From the NCBI RefSeq assembly GCF_016808095.1, contig NC_068972.1:2790001-2854000 (forward strand): 64,000 nucleotides of DNA. The letters are read 5' to 3'. Shown piece after piece: positions 25,591-38,753 of this stretch (positions are counted from its first letter, which is position 1; every line of letters begins with the position of its first letter). Position numbers and translations under genes: made by a program. Below the pieces are notes generated by a model. That model was not told where the DNA came from. It was given only the letters and a program-made list of their open reading frames with translations, and ran no database searches. This DNA is from Vigna angularis (taxonomy: Eukaryota; Streptophyta; Magnoliopsida; Fabales; Fabaceae).

Positions 25591-26184
25591 CTCTTTATTT
25601 AGTAAAAATAAAAATTATACATTTCATATTTAGTTAGTAAATATTAAAGTAATAAATATTTTATATAATCAACTTTATTGAATAAAAAAACACTTGTAGA
25701 CTCTGGAAGATCAAATAGAAAGTAAATTATAAAATCATAAATTCTAAAATAATTTACTAGAAAAATGAATACAGTTATTATTATCATGAAAAATAATATG
25801 AGAATTATGTATGTCCTCTTTAAAAGTATAATATTTTTAAAAATTGAACTTAGGAATAAATATCACAAGTTTTAAGATGTATTATTTGTGTTGATTTTTG
25901 TTTGGAGTTATTAGAAGAGATGAATTTGGAAAATTTTACCTATTCTCTTGAATTATTTTTTGTGAAAGAAAAACAAAGAAGAATAAAATGATAAATTTGT
26001 AATCTATCACTTTAGAAGAGATTTGAGATTTGAAAGGATGAATTATTGATTTATTATTATGGTCTTGCAACATGTTTTTCACGTGTCTATACTTATTTTG
26101 TTTATGCATGTATTATGCGAGAGTAGGTCTATAAATGTGTGAGTTTGCATTTACATATGGTGATGACGTTATACATTGAATTTT

Positions 26185-26207
26185 TAATAATAATAATAAT
26201 AATAATA
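26185..26207. repeat. (TAA)n microsatellite
   Basis: About 7 TAA units, followed by further imperfect AAT units to about 26270. Confidence 0.85.
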
Positions 26208-27798
26208 TGTTGTATATAATGGTTATAATAATATATATTACATATAAAATAATAATATTAATAATAATAGATTAATTGTTTACCTGAAGAAAAAAATAAT
26301 AATTTTATATTTTAATCTATTAATAATTTTTTATTTATTATACAAATCAAATCACTGAATAACTTTACTTTAAAATTCATTTATTTTTATCTACAAATAA
26401 CAAAAAAATTATTTCAAAATTGACTTAAATTAATCTATTTATTTTTATTCAAATCCATAATACAACCTCATAAATAATTATAAGTTCAAAAACAATTACA
26501 ATCAAATTCATCTATTTATTCTTATTCAAATCCATAGCACAACCTCGTAAACAATTACAAGTGTTGGGTAGAGGGCATTACATTTTAAAGAGAGGTATTT
26601 ACATTAGGAATGACTAGTAATAAATTTGAAGTAGATATAAGAAGAGTGAGTTGAAAGGAATTATTTTTTTTGATCTGGGTAGTATGGTTTGTGTTGACTT
26701 GAATGAAAAATAGGGTTTGTTAGAAAGAAACCTAATACCAAAACATTAAAGAAGTGTACGGAAGGTCGATGATAGAGAGTTATTCTGGTAGTCACGAGCA
26801 TAGGTAGCTGTTGCATGAGTGTTAATAACAGGTGTGAGATCAAGAAAGGATGATGCAGACTCTCAAAAGTGGTAAGGTGGTAAAACAATGGAGAGGGATG
26901 TGGACATTAAATAAAAATAATAGATGTGCATGAAGCAAATAATAGAGGACAAATGGACCTTTTTCAATTTTTTTATTTTTTTTATTTTTCAATTCCATCA
27001 GCTTTTAGTACTCTACAAAGGGGTGCCATTTATTTTCTTAAAAGCTCAGTAACAGAAGAAATAAAGATAAAAAGTAATATAGTCTTTTATCCTTAAAGGG
27101 AAACAAAGTAAAAAAATACATGTTGATAGCTGTTGATACATGAATGCATAACTAAAAACTTATACCTGGTAACTTCCCATCTAGTGATTCAAAATAAAAT
27201 ATATAATTCTTTCATTCATTATATATATATATATTTTTTTTCATTTTATAAGCTTTTGTATCAAGTATGATAGAGATTTTCCAAACATACAAAAAATAAA
27301 TTATATATTAACTAGTGAAAATATATGGACTATGTTTATGGCTGTTATTTTTTATGATAAGTAACTTTTTTTTAAAGAGAACAACCATGTTTAATAGAAT
27401 ATGCAAAGGTTTAATAGAATATTGTTTACAGAGGACAATCATGGCTGTCAATTGTTGTGGTCCTCAAAGTCACGTAACTATTCATTCTTCTTTTCCAGTT
27501 TAGAGGTTTTTAATTTTTTACTTTTTTATTTATTGTGGTGGGTATTAATATTCATGATCTGATTAACTAAATATTGGGATCTGACAAAACGCGATAAACA
27601 GGAACAAGTACAAAATGTGCACTGTAATGTGTGTTAATTACAATTAGAAATAACAAGAAAGTGGCACGCGCGCCCAAATTAGAAAAAAATATATGTATTT
27701 ATAAGACAATAATTACGATGAAAAATTAAACAAAAAGGACTCAGTTGAAAAATATAACAATATTAAATATTCAATAGACTAAAAAAAATTAATATAAA

Positions 27799-27802
<4 letters not shown>

Positions 27803-27834
<32 letters not shown>
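27803..27834. repeat. (AT)n microsatellite
   Basis: About 16 AT units. Confidence 0.95.
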
Positions 27835-27838
<4 letters not shown>

Positions 27839-28598
27839 CACAACTTAATCTTATTCAAAATTTAAAATCTAATTAAATAATTACTAATATATAAAATAGC
27901 ATTTATGATATGATATGTAATATAAAACATGGCAATTAAGTATACAAAAAAAATTACACTAAAAAAAACTAGAACGGATTGCATTATCAAAATTTAGACA
28001 ATGTAAAATATCCATAATTACTTAAAACACAAGAAAGTTAACATATAATAAGGTTAAAATTCATTTAAAACATTGAATGTATACATTCTCACCATTTTAT
28101 GTGATAATTATCCTAATAAATAATTTTATTCGATTTTAATATTTTTTTATAAAAAATGACTTTTAAAAACTAACAATTTAGAATTACAGTAAGTTTCAGT
28201 TAACTTTTTAACTATTTTTTTCTTTACCATTTTGCATAAAACAAATATCGGGAGAATTTGGGAATGATACTCGTGCGGCGAGTTTTTTCTCTCTATCTCT
28301 CCCTCTCTCTTCACTGTCTCTCACAAACAACCTGGTAACTCTCCCCGAGGCTTTGGTCTCGCTTTCCCATTCTTCAACACTTCTTTTTCTCACTTTACTG
28401 TTTAAGCCTTTCTCTCCCCTCCACCACAGCCTAGCTTGCATTGTCTTTCTGTCTGTCTTTCCCCTCTCTTTTCTTTTCTTTTCTTCTCTTCTCTTTTCCA
28501 TAACTCTAAACCAGTTTACACTAACCTTGCTCACTACCTTCTTCTTTCTCTTCGCTTTAGGATTTGCTCCAACGGTCTCTTAGTTGGAGGAGCTAGAG

Positions 28599-30858
28599 AT
28601 GTTCCCTTTTGTTTTGTTGTTTTACTTTTTCCTTCTTTGCTGCAACTCTATTGCACCTTTGGTGCATTCTCTGAATGCCGAAGGCTCTGTGCTTTTGACA
28701 CTAAAGCAGTCGCTCACCGACCCTCAAGGCTCCATGAGTAACTGGAATTCCTCTGATGAAAACCCTTGTTCATGGAATGGGATCACTTGCAAGGACCAGA
28801 ATGTTGTGTCCATCAGCATCCCGAAGAGGAAACTCTTTGGCTCTCTCCCTTCTTCTCTGGGATCTCTCTCCCAGCTCCGCCATGTCAACTTCAGGAACAA
28901 CAAGCTTTTCGGAGACTTGCCTACACAGCTCTTTCAAGCTCAGGGACTGCAAAGCTTGGTGCTTTATGGTAATTCATTTTCTGGGCCTGTTTCTAGTGAG
29001 ATTCAGAATCTCAGGTACCTTCAAACTCTAGATTTATCACAAAATTTCTTTAACGGGTCATTGCCTGCTGCAATTGTCCAATGCAAGAGACTCAAGTCCC
29101 TTGTTCTCAGTCAGAACAATTTCTCTGGCTCCTTGCCAGATGGGTTTGGCACTGATTTGTCTTCTCTGGAAAGGCTAGACCTTTCTTTCAATCACTTCAA
29201 TGGGTCAATTCCCAGTGATTTGGGAAATCTGTCAAGCCTGCAAGGAACTGTTGATTTGTCTCATAATCATTTTAGTGGTTCAATTCCAGCCAGCCTTGGT
29301 AATCTGCCTGAGAAGGTTTACATTGATCTTACTTTCAACAATTTAAACGGTCCAATTCCTCAGAATGGTGCTTTAATGAACAGAGGACCAACTGCCTTTA
29401 TTGGCAATCCTGGTCTATGTGGTCCTCCTTTGAAGAATTCATGCGGTCCTGATACTCCATCTGCTAGTTCACCTCCATCGTTTCCATTTATTCCAAATAA
29501 CAGTTCGGCTGAGGGTTCCATGGGAAGTGAGAAAAATAAAGGGCTAAGTACGGGAGCTGTGGTTAGCATTGTTGTGGGTGATATAATTGGAATTTGCCTC
29601 TTAGGTTTGCTGTTCTCTTTTTGCTACTCGAGGGTTTGTGGTTTTAACCAGGATCTTGATGAAGATGGAATTAACAAGGGAAGCAAAGGGAGGAAAGAGT
29701 GTTTCTGCTTCAGAAAGGATGAATCCGAGGCCCTGTCTGATAATAATGTTGAGCAATATGATCTTGTCCCATTAGATTCCCATGTGACTTTTGATTTGGA
29801 TGAGCTTCTCAAGGCTTCAGCTTTTGTTTTGGGTAAGAGTGGAATAGGGATTATGTACAAAGTGGTGCTTGAAGATGGGCTTGCTTTGGCTGTGAGGAGA
29901 TTGGGGGAGGGAGGTTCTCAAAGGTTTAAAGAGTTCCAAACCGAGGTAGAAGCAATAGGGAAGTTAAGACATCCAAATATTGCAACTCTGAGAGCCTATT
30001 ACTGGTCTGTTGATGAGAAGCTTCTCATATATGATTATATATCCAACGGAAGCCTTGATACAGCAATTCATGGCAAGTTTTGTTAAATACAATTTTTTTC
30101 TTTTCCTTTTTTTCCACTTTTGTGGCAATGACTGATTTTTTGGCTTAACCTAACACTTAGTTTTTGTTCATTTGTTTGTCTGGTTCGATTTTATATCTCC
30201 AGGGAAGGCTGGACTTCTGACATTTGCACCACTTTCTTGGTCCTATCGATTGAAGATCATGAAAGGAACCGCAAGAGGATCGGTCTATCTGCATGAATTT
30301 AGCCCCAAAAAATATGTACACGGAGACCTGAAGCCAAGTAACATACTTCTTGGACACGACATGGAACCCCACATTTCTGACTTTGGAGTTGGGCGCCTTG
30401 CAAATATTGCTGGAGGGTCGCCAACCTTGCAATCCAACCGAGTGGCTGCAGAGAAACAACATGGAAGACAAAAGAGCATCTCCACTGAAGTCACTACCGG
30501 TGTGATGGGAAACGGTTATATGGCTCCAGAAGCACTGAAAGTTGTGAAGCCATCACAGAAATGGGATGTTTACTCATATGGAGTGATATTGTTGGAAATG
30601 ATCACAGGAAAACCATCGATTGTCCAGTTGGGGAACTCAGAAATGGACCTTGTTCAGTGGATTCAGTTCTGCATTGAGGAAAAGAAGCCACTCGTGGAGG
30701 TGTTAGACCCTTACTTGGCAGAAGATGCAGATAAGGAGGAGGAGATTATTGGAGTTTTGAAGATTGCAATGGCTTGTGTCCATAGCAGCCCTGAAAAGAG
30801 ACCTACGATGAGGCACGTGCTTGATGTTTTGGATAGATTGACTATTTCCTCTGATTGA
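28599..30858 (+). CDS. ZAR1: LRR receptor-like kinase, ZAR1-like, atypical kinase motifs
   Basis: Two exons, 28599-30072 and 30203-30858, total 2130 bp, 709 aa. The start is the ATG before [10 protein letters not shown]; it gives a signal peptide of about 26 residues. An LRR N-terminal cap follows (WNGITCK), then about 7-8 leucine-rich repeats to about residue 265, a Ser/Pro-rich linker, a membrane span at about 318-342 and a kinase-like domain at about 405-705. It is closest to Arabidopsis ZAR1 (At2g01210), a plasma-membrane receptor kinase needed for the asymmetric first division of the zygote. The kinase is atypical: the usual VAIK Lys region reads AVRRL (about 429-433) and HRD is HGD (531-533), while SDFG (550-553) is kept. 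The intron has a GC donor (CATG|GCAAGT) and an AG acceptor (CTCCAG|GG). The leader is CT-rich. Confidence 0.93.
30073..30202 (+). other. GC-AG intron of the ZAR1-like gene
   Basis: A 130-bp intron. Frame and conservation across the junction ([16 protein letters not shown]) require exon 1 to end in phase 1 at CATG. The base pair after it is GC in the context GCAAGT, the strong consensus of natural GC donors. The only nearby GT (in CAAGTTTTG) gives the wrong phase. Confidence 0.75.
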
Positions 30859-33800
30859 CAAATTTCAGGGAGCTGTGCACTGTGAATGCAGCTCATTTGT
30901 GAATCTTTTACCTTTACTCTCTTGTGTTGGTCATGTTTAACAATGTCTTCAACCTGATGAATCCTTGTAATTGGAGTACTAGAAGAGAAATTTAATTTGT
31001 TTCAGCAAAAATCATCACTTGTTCTGAGATTTCACTACCAGACACATGCAGATTCTTTCGGGTTTTTTTTTATCATCGTTTTTTTAACCTCGTACATACG
31101 CAGACTCCGAATCTATACAAGAAAAATGAAAAATACTCAAGAACTTGTAACATTTTTAAAAGTCGCCTTATTAAGTACTCATATTATATTAATGTTTGTC
31201 CAATAGTTCGAATGTTTTCCTCTCACTTTCATATAAAAAACCAACACGTAATTAACGTCTTAGGATTCTAAAGAAATGTCTGATAAATTCTGATTCACTT
31301 GGTGTGAAAAGAACAGTATTATGGTTTTATCCTTGTCATGTGCATTGATGAGGACGCAAGAAAGAGTTGGTGTTCCCTATTCACGATCTTATCGCATCGG
31401 CCATCACCAAGAAAACATAGACATACGTGTTATCCACTTAACTGATTAGACGTTTTATTCTAAAAGCTCTCTAACAACAAATGGAACAGAAATACATAAC
31501 AAGTGATACAAAAGTTAGAAAGAAATATAATTGAATATTGTTGAGTAAAAGAATTTGTAAGAAATACATTTTTTGATCAGGAGTAGAAGGATATAAAGAT
31601 GAAAATTGAAATATTTATTAGTTTAGTAAATGTTGATAGTTTGAGTTAAAAGTTTAAAATAAAGAATCAACCACTCATTTTGTTATTCTTGGTTAATAAT
31701 CATTATTTGAATTAAGAATTGGGCAAATTAGTAATTGGAGTAGATGACCTACTATATTTAATCTTTATATACTACTATAACGGTATTTAACTTATTCAGA
31801 AATTGATGTAGATTCGCCCAAAAATGATGTTAGATTTTTATTCAAGTCTCATTGTCGTTAAACATGCTCTATCATATTAATTTTGAACACCTGCTTGTCA
31901 CACTGATGAGATCGTTATGGGTAGGTACCATTAAAATTGTTGGTGACTGATGTTGCTCCTTTGGTTACTAATAGCTTATCAGCACCCTTACAAATTAACA
32001 TAAATGCAAGTTTAGTGTTACTATATATATTACTCTATAAGTTCCATTTAAGCTAATAAAAAAACATTTATATTAATAATATTCACTTAATTTATATCAA
32101 TATTGGTAAAAAATTCGCTTAAAGAAATGATATTTATATATTCTTTCAACGATTACAACAATTGAAAAGAACATTAGTTTTGATGATAAATTTTTCTTTG
32201 ATTTTTAACTCTGGATTTTGTAGGCATGCGACAGGCTGTATAGTATGTGTATGTATTTATTGGTCATCTTGTGCCTTTTTTTCTGAAACTTTGCGATTAA
32301 GCGAAAGAGTAACAAAAGACAAAAGTACCAAGCTTCGAAGTCAAATAACTCAAACTTTGCTTCATGGTTCTTTTCATTGGCAACTAGATAGCTTAAGCAG
32401 TCCAATTTTGGATAAGTAATAACAATGGGTGAATGATGGGAAAAATCAGATACAACCAAATTTTTACAATTTGATTATTCTAAGATGTAAAATCAGAAAC
32501 CAAAGGAGTTGATTTTACAAATATATTAGTTATGTTAAGTTGCTTGCACTTCACAAATTTTAGTAAATTGTTGACTCTTTCAATTATCAATTATCATATA
32601 TGCATTGTTATTTGAACATGTTTTAGAAAGATTGGTTTTTCACATTGAAAAAGACGTAGTTGGGTTTGGGAAGGGAAGGCCTGATCATATGGCGCCAATT
32701 GTGGGTGAAAGACTCAAACTCCAAACGTACGCAGCAAAATTCTTGGTTTTCATTTCTGTTTAACTGCTAATTTGTCTGTTCATCATTCTTTTTGACTTTG
32801 AAGAACACACCATTTCTACCACTTTCAGTTTCACATGTTTTAGTCTGAATTTGGTTTCAAAATAGAATATTAAAAGATAACTTTCGTATTGGCTTTTTGT
32901 AGGAAAAAGTTTTTTTAACCATTTTTGTATTAGTGACTCAAGCCATTTCCTGTCATCAGTTCAGCATAAATAAGATGAGATGAGAATAAAGAAACCAAAG
33001 TATTTGGATTTTATTTATTTGAAAAATATTTTAAGAGAAAATACGAGAGTATTTAGATTTCTATTCAAAATTGAAAAAAAAAAAGGAATGCAGCATTTTC
33101 TTAGTACTTGTGCTCTAGAAAACAAGTTAGACAAATCATAGACTTAACATAGGGGTTGACACTACTCTCTACCAAAAACCTTAAGAGAATGTGTTAATAA
33201 GTCTTTCACCTTTGTATAGTGTTTTACTTTTTCTTTTTTATCGAGACTCACACTTGGATTCTCAACACTCTTAATATATATTATAATTCTCTATTTTATC
33301 TTTAATTATATTTTAAATTTTTTAAATACAAATAAATGTAAATTCAAATACTATAGATAACTAACTAATGCATATTTCAACATTGTAATCACCTATGATT
33401 TTTTTATGAAACAATAATTATTAATCTTAAAAAGATATACAAGTTTCAAAAGGCCTCCTTTTTTTTCTCTAGTGTTATTTTATACCATCAACCGATTCTT
33501 ATTATCGTCGGTAGTAAAAAATATGGAAATTTATAAGTTATCACAATAATAGTTGAAAATTTGTGAAGGATTTATATTAAATAAATCAATTGCTTCGTTC
33601 TTAACACGTGGGCTACACCATTTTAAAGCACCAATACCTTGAAATGAAGAAAAAAATATTTCAGCTCTAATAAAAATAAAGCACATAATATGGGAAAATA
33701 AACAAAATTTAAGAAATACCTATATATTCTTACTTACAATCCGTGAAAATAGCTGATAAATTAGTCAAAGTAGAAAAAAAATAATACTAAAATAGATATG

Positions 33801-34500
33801 CTATCTACAACCAAAATCATATTTAAACCACTGTCAAACATTAATAGCATGTTTGTTATGACGTTATTACGTTGTACATGATCATACGATGCCATTTCAA
33901 ATATGCGCAACAGCTATCATAACAAAAATCTAAATTTTGATTCAGTCGATTACCAAAGGTTAACATTTTTAGCCAGATTCGACCCATTCATAGCTTGAAA
34001 AGTAATATAACTAACTAAAACAACTTACCGATAACATTCAATATTAAAGAGAATGAGTATAAATGGAGAACTCTGATGCAAGCCAATGGCAGAAAACATG
34101 TCACTGTCCAAGTGAAAGCAAGTTCAGACAGCTGTGATTTCGAAATTCTGCATAAAGTTTGAGAGAAATAAGGGATAACATGTGTCCCTGTAGTCATTGC
34201 TATTTATTCACTAGCTATTAAATATTAATTTAATACAACAACGTGGCACTGACCTAAATTATAGAGATGGACCCAAACTCACCAAAGTGAAGCCTTAAAA
34301 GTCCTTGATTGAAAGTTGGAAGTGATTATTATTATTGGTATTTCGTTCTAATGATTACAAATGAAGTAGGGTACGTTTCCATGAAGGACTTGTCCAAAAT
34401 ACCATGTGCACTAATTGAATCCATCAACTTTGATTACATGCCCAAACTACTTAACCAACTTTGATTAATTTAACTTCTACTGATACTACTAAGAGACACA
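30859..34500. other. Intergenic region
   Basis: About 3.6 kb separating the convergent ZAR1-like and IAA32-like genes. The first 150-200 bases are probably 3' UTR. A minus-strand LTR fragment lies at about 33130-33267. The frames at 32162-32459 and 34015-34197 lack any family signal and sit in AT-rich DNA, so they are not called. Confidence 0.65.
33130..33267 (-). mobile_element. Solo or truncated LTR of the 0.6-kb TRIM family
   Basis: Read on the minus strand from 33267, it starts TGTTGAGAATCCAAGTGTGA, then has GGTGAAAGACTTATTAACAC and CTTAAGGTTTTTGGTAGAGA. These match the LTRs at 597-791 and 993-1193 in order. Similarity fades after GTGTCAACCC near 33154, so the copy is partial or strongly diverged at its end. 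Confidence 0.65.
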
Positions 34501-34522
34501 AAATTTAGGTGAATTTAGATGA

Positions 34523-35619
34523 TCAAGAAACAATGCCTGCATTCTTTCTCGCAATCCTCAACCTTTTTACACATTCTATAAACTCCCTGGGATGAAACAA
34601 GTGGAAGAGAAAAAGGAACAAGTTAGAACTACTGTTAAAATGACATAGAACAGAATGTGGAAATTTGGGAAGAAAAATGGGACCTACTTCCAAGGTACAT
34701 CACCGACAGGTCTCCAATTATCTTGTCTGTCCTTGTAGAACAATGAGTAGTCTGATCTCGATTGGAACAATCTTAATCCAGAAACAGATTGGTTTCCTGA
34801 GTGGTACAATCAGTTAAACAAAAGTTATACCAAACATTAAAAAGATCTTGCAAGTGCATGAATAATGCATTATTGATTCTGCCTACCAAACATGTCTTCT
34901 AATTGAAGTGCTAGGCTTGAGTATCCACCGTGATCAAGCACACAGATTTTCCTACCGATGGTAACCCCATCCATGTTCACCTTCACATAAGCCCATCTCT
35001 CATTGCTCTGGACCCCCTCTATCTCTTCATCAAAATTTTCGTTCACAGATCTGCCATGCATTGTGCTTGAGTTCTTCAGGTTCAGATTAGACTGAGGCCA
35101 GTTCATAAGGTCATCATCATACACTGATACCAAATTTAATTTCATTAGCCTTTATTAATCAGTAGTAAATTATTTGTTAATGTCACAACTTGAACGTTAG
35201 TTATTTGTTGATTTCATGCTAACAAAGTTGGTAACATAACAATCAGATGAATCCATATACATACAAAAATCATCACACATGACCAAACTGAACTGGTTTT
35301 TCTATGTAGTTTGATTTTTATGTAATTTAGTGTAACAGTTTGAAGTCAACTAAACTATCATATACAATAACAATTTTTCATAGTATATACTGTGTACTTT
35401 TTTTGAGTAAAGGGTGTATGAGAAGTTAGAAGAGATGAAGAATTAAAGGAATGAAGGAGGTGGAGAACCCGTACAGTTGCTGGAAGAATGGTAAGCTTCG
35501 TGCTGAACAGTTCCGAGACTGAGACCCAGGTCAATTATGCCATCATCTTGTTTATCTTGGTAGAAAACTGAGTGCAAAGTTGAAGAGTTCAAAAGAAAGC
35601 TTGATGTGTTTGAATCCAT
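34523..35619 (-). CDS. IAA32: Non-canonical Aux/IAA protein, IAA32-like, no degron
   Basis: Four exons on the minus strand: 35475-35619, 34887-35123, 34688-34796, 34523-34586; 555 bp, 184 aa. The start is the first in-frame ATG after an upstream stop. Domain I is an EAR-type repression motif, DLGLSL at 30-35. A C-terminal PB1 domain (old domains III and IV) spans about 92-178, with WAYVKVNMDG (Lys 96), GRKICVLDHG, and the acidic face ending GDVPW at 159-163. The domain II degron (GWPPV) that binds TIR1 and auxin is absent; an acidic, Asn/Ser-rich linker sits in its place. This is the IAA32/IAA34 arrangement. Such proteins repress ARF-dependent transcription in the nucleus but are not degraded through canonical TIR1-auxin recognition. 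The exon 1 donor is not certain: GTACGG (used) and a GT 6 bp further on both keep frame. Confidence 0.92.
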
Positions 35620-35696
35620 AGGGGACTGAAAAAGTAAACTCTTCAACGCAGGTATAGCTGGTTAAGGTCTAGTGAGTTGCATTTGTAGACATAAAC

Positions 35697-35704
35697 TATT
35701 TATA
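35697..35704 (-). promoter_or_regulatory. TATA box of the IAA32-like gene
   Basis: TATAAATA on the minus strand, 78 bp before the ATG. It predicts transcription start near 35665 and a leader of about 45 nt. Confidence 0.55.
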
Positions 35705-35719
35705 GTGATAAATTTGAGT

Positions 35720-38700
35720 ATCTAAATGAGACATGAAAGAACACAAGGAAGACAAGGAAGCGTCCTCCATTATCAATCATTAAATGCACAAAGCTTATCT
35801 TCTGTTACTGTCAACATGGAACACAAGGTAAAAACAAAACACCCCAAGAACAAAGGATGGCCAAATTGATCCTAATACAAGTTATTCTGGATTCTGCTTC
35901 CTGACATCGCTACAAATGCTCAGATTTTTCCATGGTGACAGTAACTCGAGAACACCAAATGGGAAATATTAAACTGATTCATGCCATCACATCAATTCAT
36001 CTAAAGTAAAAAAATTGTGGATTAATTATAAAGGAGAAGCTCATACACTATCGTGAGTTCACTTATGGTAATCTTCAAAAAGTAGCTTCAATAGTGTAAA
36101 GATCTAACAGACAGAGATGGCACGTATAATTTTAATGCATGGTTTATAACCTTGAATTCTGCAGTGAAACCCTTTTCGTTATTATGTTTTACGAAAATAA
36201 AATAGAAAGAATCTAACATATAACTCATTTTTAAAAGTACCGTCATTAAAAATTTGTTTTAGGTGTCATTGTAAACGCGTAAGGGATACTAATATTTGCT
36301 AAGCACGTTTTATTGCATCATTTCACACATCGCTCCAATTCTTACATAGAAGCAATCATTATATAATATAAAATGTCCAAAAGTGGTGTATTATGTAGAT
36401 GAAAACATGTTTGCAAAAATAATTAGAATGTATGTCAAATGAGCAATAATTAAGCTTTAAATACTGACACTTTCTGTCGGGAAGAAATTTCAAGCCCATC
36501 TGCAGAGATTAATGGGAGTCCAATATGACCTGCTAATATTAAGTTGCATGAAAGTGTAAGTTTTTATTTAAAGAAGGTATTCGAGTGGAATTGATTATTA
36601 GGGTTGGGGCATTGAATTTTTAAAATTATACAGATTTAGTCCTTAAGCTTATCTGAGCAACGTGGAGCTATAGGCATAAAGCTAACTGTCACATTTTGAA
36701 TATCTGTTGAGTTATCCACATATGACAGGACTACCACTTTTCAAGGGAACAAAGATCTGGTCAGATCATAACATCCCATGCCCTTATGCTTCTGCAGGAA
36801 ATGTCTTTTTCTTGTCCCTTTTCTTTTTATGAGTTACAAGTTCAGAGAACAGAATGTAGTGTTTAGTAGTGATACTAAATTAAAATAGATTAACTTTAAT
36901 ATTGATCTCAACAGTCAGAACTACAGAAAAGGAGTTTTTGTTCCTGTGTTCCAGGTAAGATATTACCATTTCTGAATCAAATGGTATCTGCTATTTTAAT
37001 ACTGACAAGAAAAATAGCTTAGCATTTCAAATGCACACTATATATGATTCAAAACCTGCACTTGGGAGATTTAATTATTAGCAAAAGGACACATTTGACA
37101 CAAGTTCTTGAGTATTATAACCTCCCGCTATACCTGAAACATAGGCTTGGTTTAGGTAATGATGGGGTGTCAAGATCCTAGATAAAGGCCTGAAATTATT
37201 GGGAGTGCCGACGAGTGTGTGAAAAAGAAGTCAGACATAAATGAAAATAGATACGTTGAATTGAACACACAACATAAATAGTAGGGATGTATGAAATGAA
37301 TGCATTAAGATTTTGAATTGAATGTAGTGGCGGGGCAACCAGGTAACTAATATTGAAGTGCAATGAATTTGGCGTGTGTTGAAGTGTTCATCAACTTCTG
37401 GCTATCAACGCTATTGCCCCCTTAAAGATATAATCCTTGAGACCCACACTAAAAGTGTGAAATGTTTATGTAAAGATTTATAAGACCTTGGACTCTTTAA
37501 ATACACCTACCAACTCTTGGAACACGATTCTCTCAAAATTCCTATTATAATAAGAAACTCTCAAGATTTCCCAAATTCTTATATTTTAACAGGTTCTTAT
37601 CTTGTCTCTCATCTTATAATTTAAGTTATGTTTTCAAAAATTTCAGCTCTATCCGAAAGTTAAGAAAGGAATGCTCAAACCATCAACTAAAACAATTTAA
37701 ATCAAAACAAAGCAAATAAAAAATTATTTTTTAGACATTTAAATCAAAACTGAGGAAACTACTTTTTACCCATCTAGTTGGATCAAGCCACCACTTCGGC
37801 TATGTATGTCAGGGAATATTCCAGCTATAAATAACTTTGATGATATACTATCATCATGATAACATTACTTTTTTTATTATTCTATTACAGTTATTATCAA
37901 GTAAATGTGACTTCTAAACACTATAGAACTTAGGTGTTAGATTTTGTAGAATACCAATTTACTTTACTACCTACCTATCAAATTAAAAATAAACGAACTC
38001 ATAAAATACTAAAAAAAAACTAATCCAAATAAAATTTGCGTTCAAAGTTACATTTAAATTAAATCAAATTCAACTGCATATTAGTTTTATGTTCAATTCA
38101 AATTATTTTTCTAGTGTGTAAAAAATCAATCCATCTGCATCCAAAAAAATTAAAATAAAAATATGTATGGAGTTATAAATCATAGTTTTCCTGTGACTAT
38201 TGTACAAACAAAAAGGTTGTGACACTTTTAAAGTATCTGTGCAATTTGGATAGAAACTCAGATCGAAGGGCCTTATCATGCACGCACATACACAAGTTGG
38301 TGAAACAATCGAGTGGGCAGGTTGCAGCCAGAATGTGGAGAGTCGTGTAGGAAATTATGTACATATACTTTACAACAATTCAAAGAAAACGCTGTAGAAA
38401 ACAATTAGAGTCCTTGTAATTCCTATTTCTTTCTATATCCTCGATCGTATTTCCTACCTTTTGCTGTTGTGGTTAGGAAACAAAAAAAGCCGAATCCCCT
38501 TTCTCTAAAGTACAAAAGGTCTGTTATAAATTCTTTAAACTTTTCTTCTTAATTTAATGTACCTAGTATAAATAAACAAACGATTAATCTTGTCTCCGTT
38601 GTCTGTACCACGAACAACCACGTAAGCAAGTGCAGCATAAGCTCGAACTGATGTACAAAAGGAAATAAAAGAAAGGCATCTCACACCTGTTTGGATTGTA
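35720..38700. other. Intergenic region
   Basis: Promoter side of the IAA32-like gene and 3' side of the hydrolase gene. No supportable gene. A stretch at about 37130-37620 is less AT-rich than its flanks and reads like a decayed retroelement (CTTTAAATACACCTACCAAC), but I see no LTR pair, primer site or coding remnant. Confidence 0.6.
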
Positions 38701-38753
38701 GTTATCAAGTATTATCCAAGAAGAATGTATTTGATGAAAATTGATGGTGTACA

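Larger units (their letters stand above)
20472..28580. other. Large intergenic region, gene-poor
   Basis: About 8 kb without a supportable protein gene. It holds the 5S-bearing LTR at 22308-22718, several AT microsatellites (24745-24791, 25330-25365, 25573-25590, 27803-27834) and an ATA run at 26185-26207. A short imperfect duplication containing TTATTTTATCGTC occurs at about 24290-24360. The last 300 bases are CT-rich (28285-28330, 28455-28500) and are probably the leader of the receptor-kinase gene. The 173-codon minus-strand frame at 22198-22719 is a by-product of the LTR. Confidence 0.7.

Noticed and set aside
28208..28534. 108-codon minus-strand frame, Lys/Arg/Glu-rich
   Set aside because: It is the complement of the CT-rich leader of the receptor-kinase gene; composition explains it.
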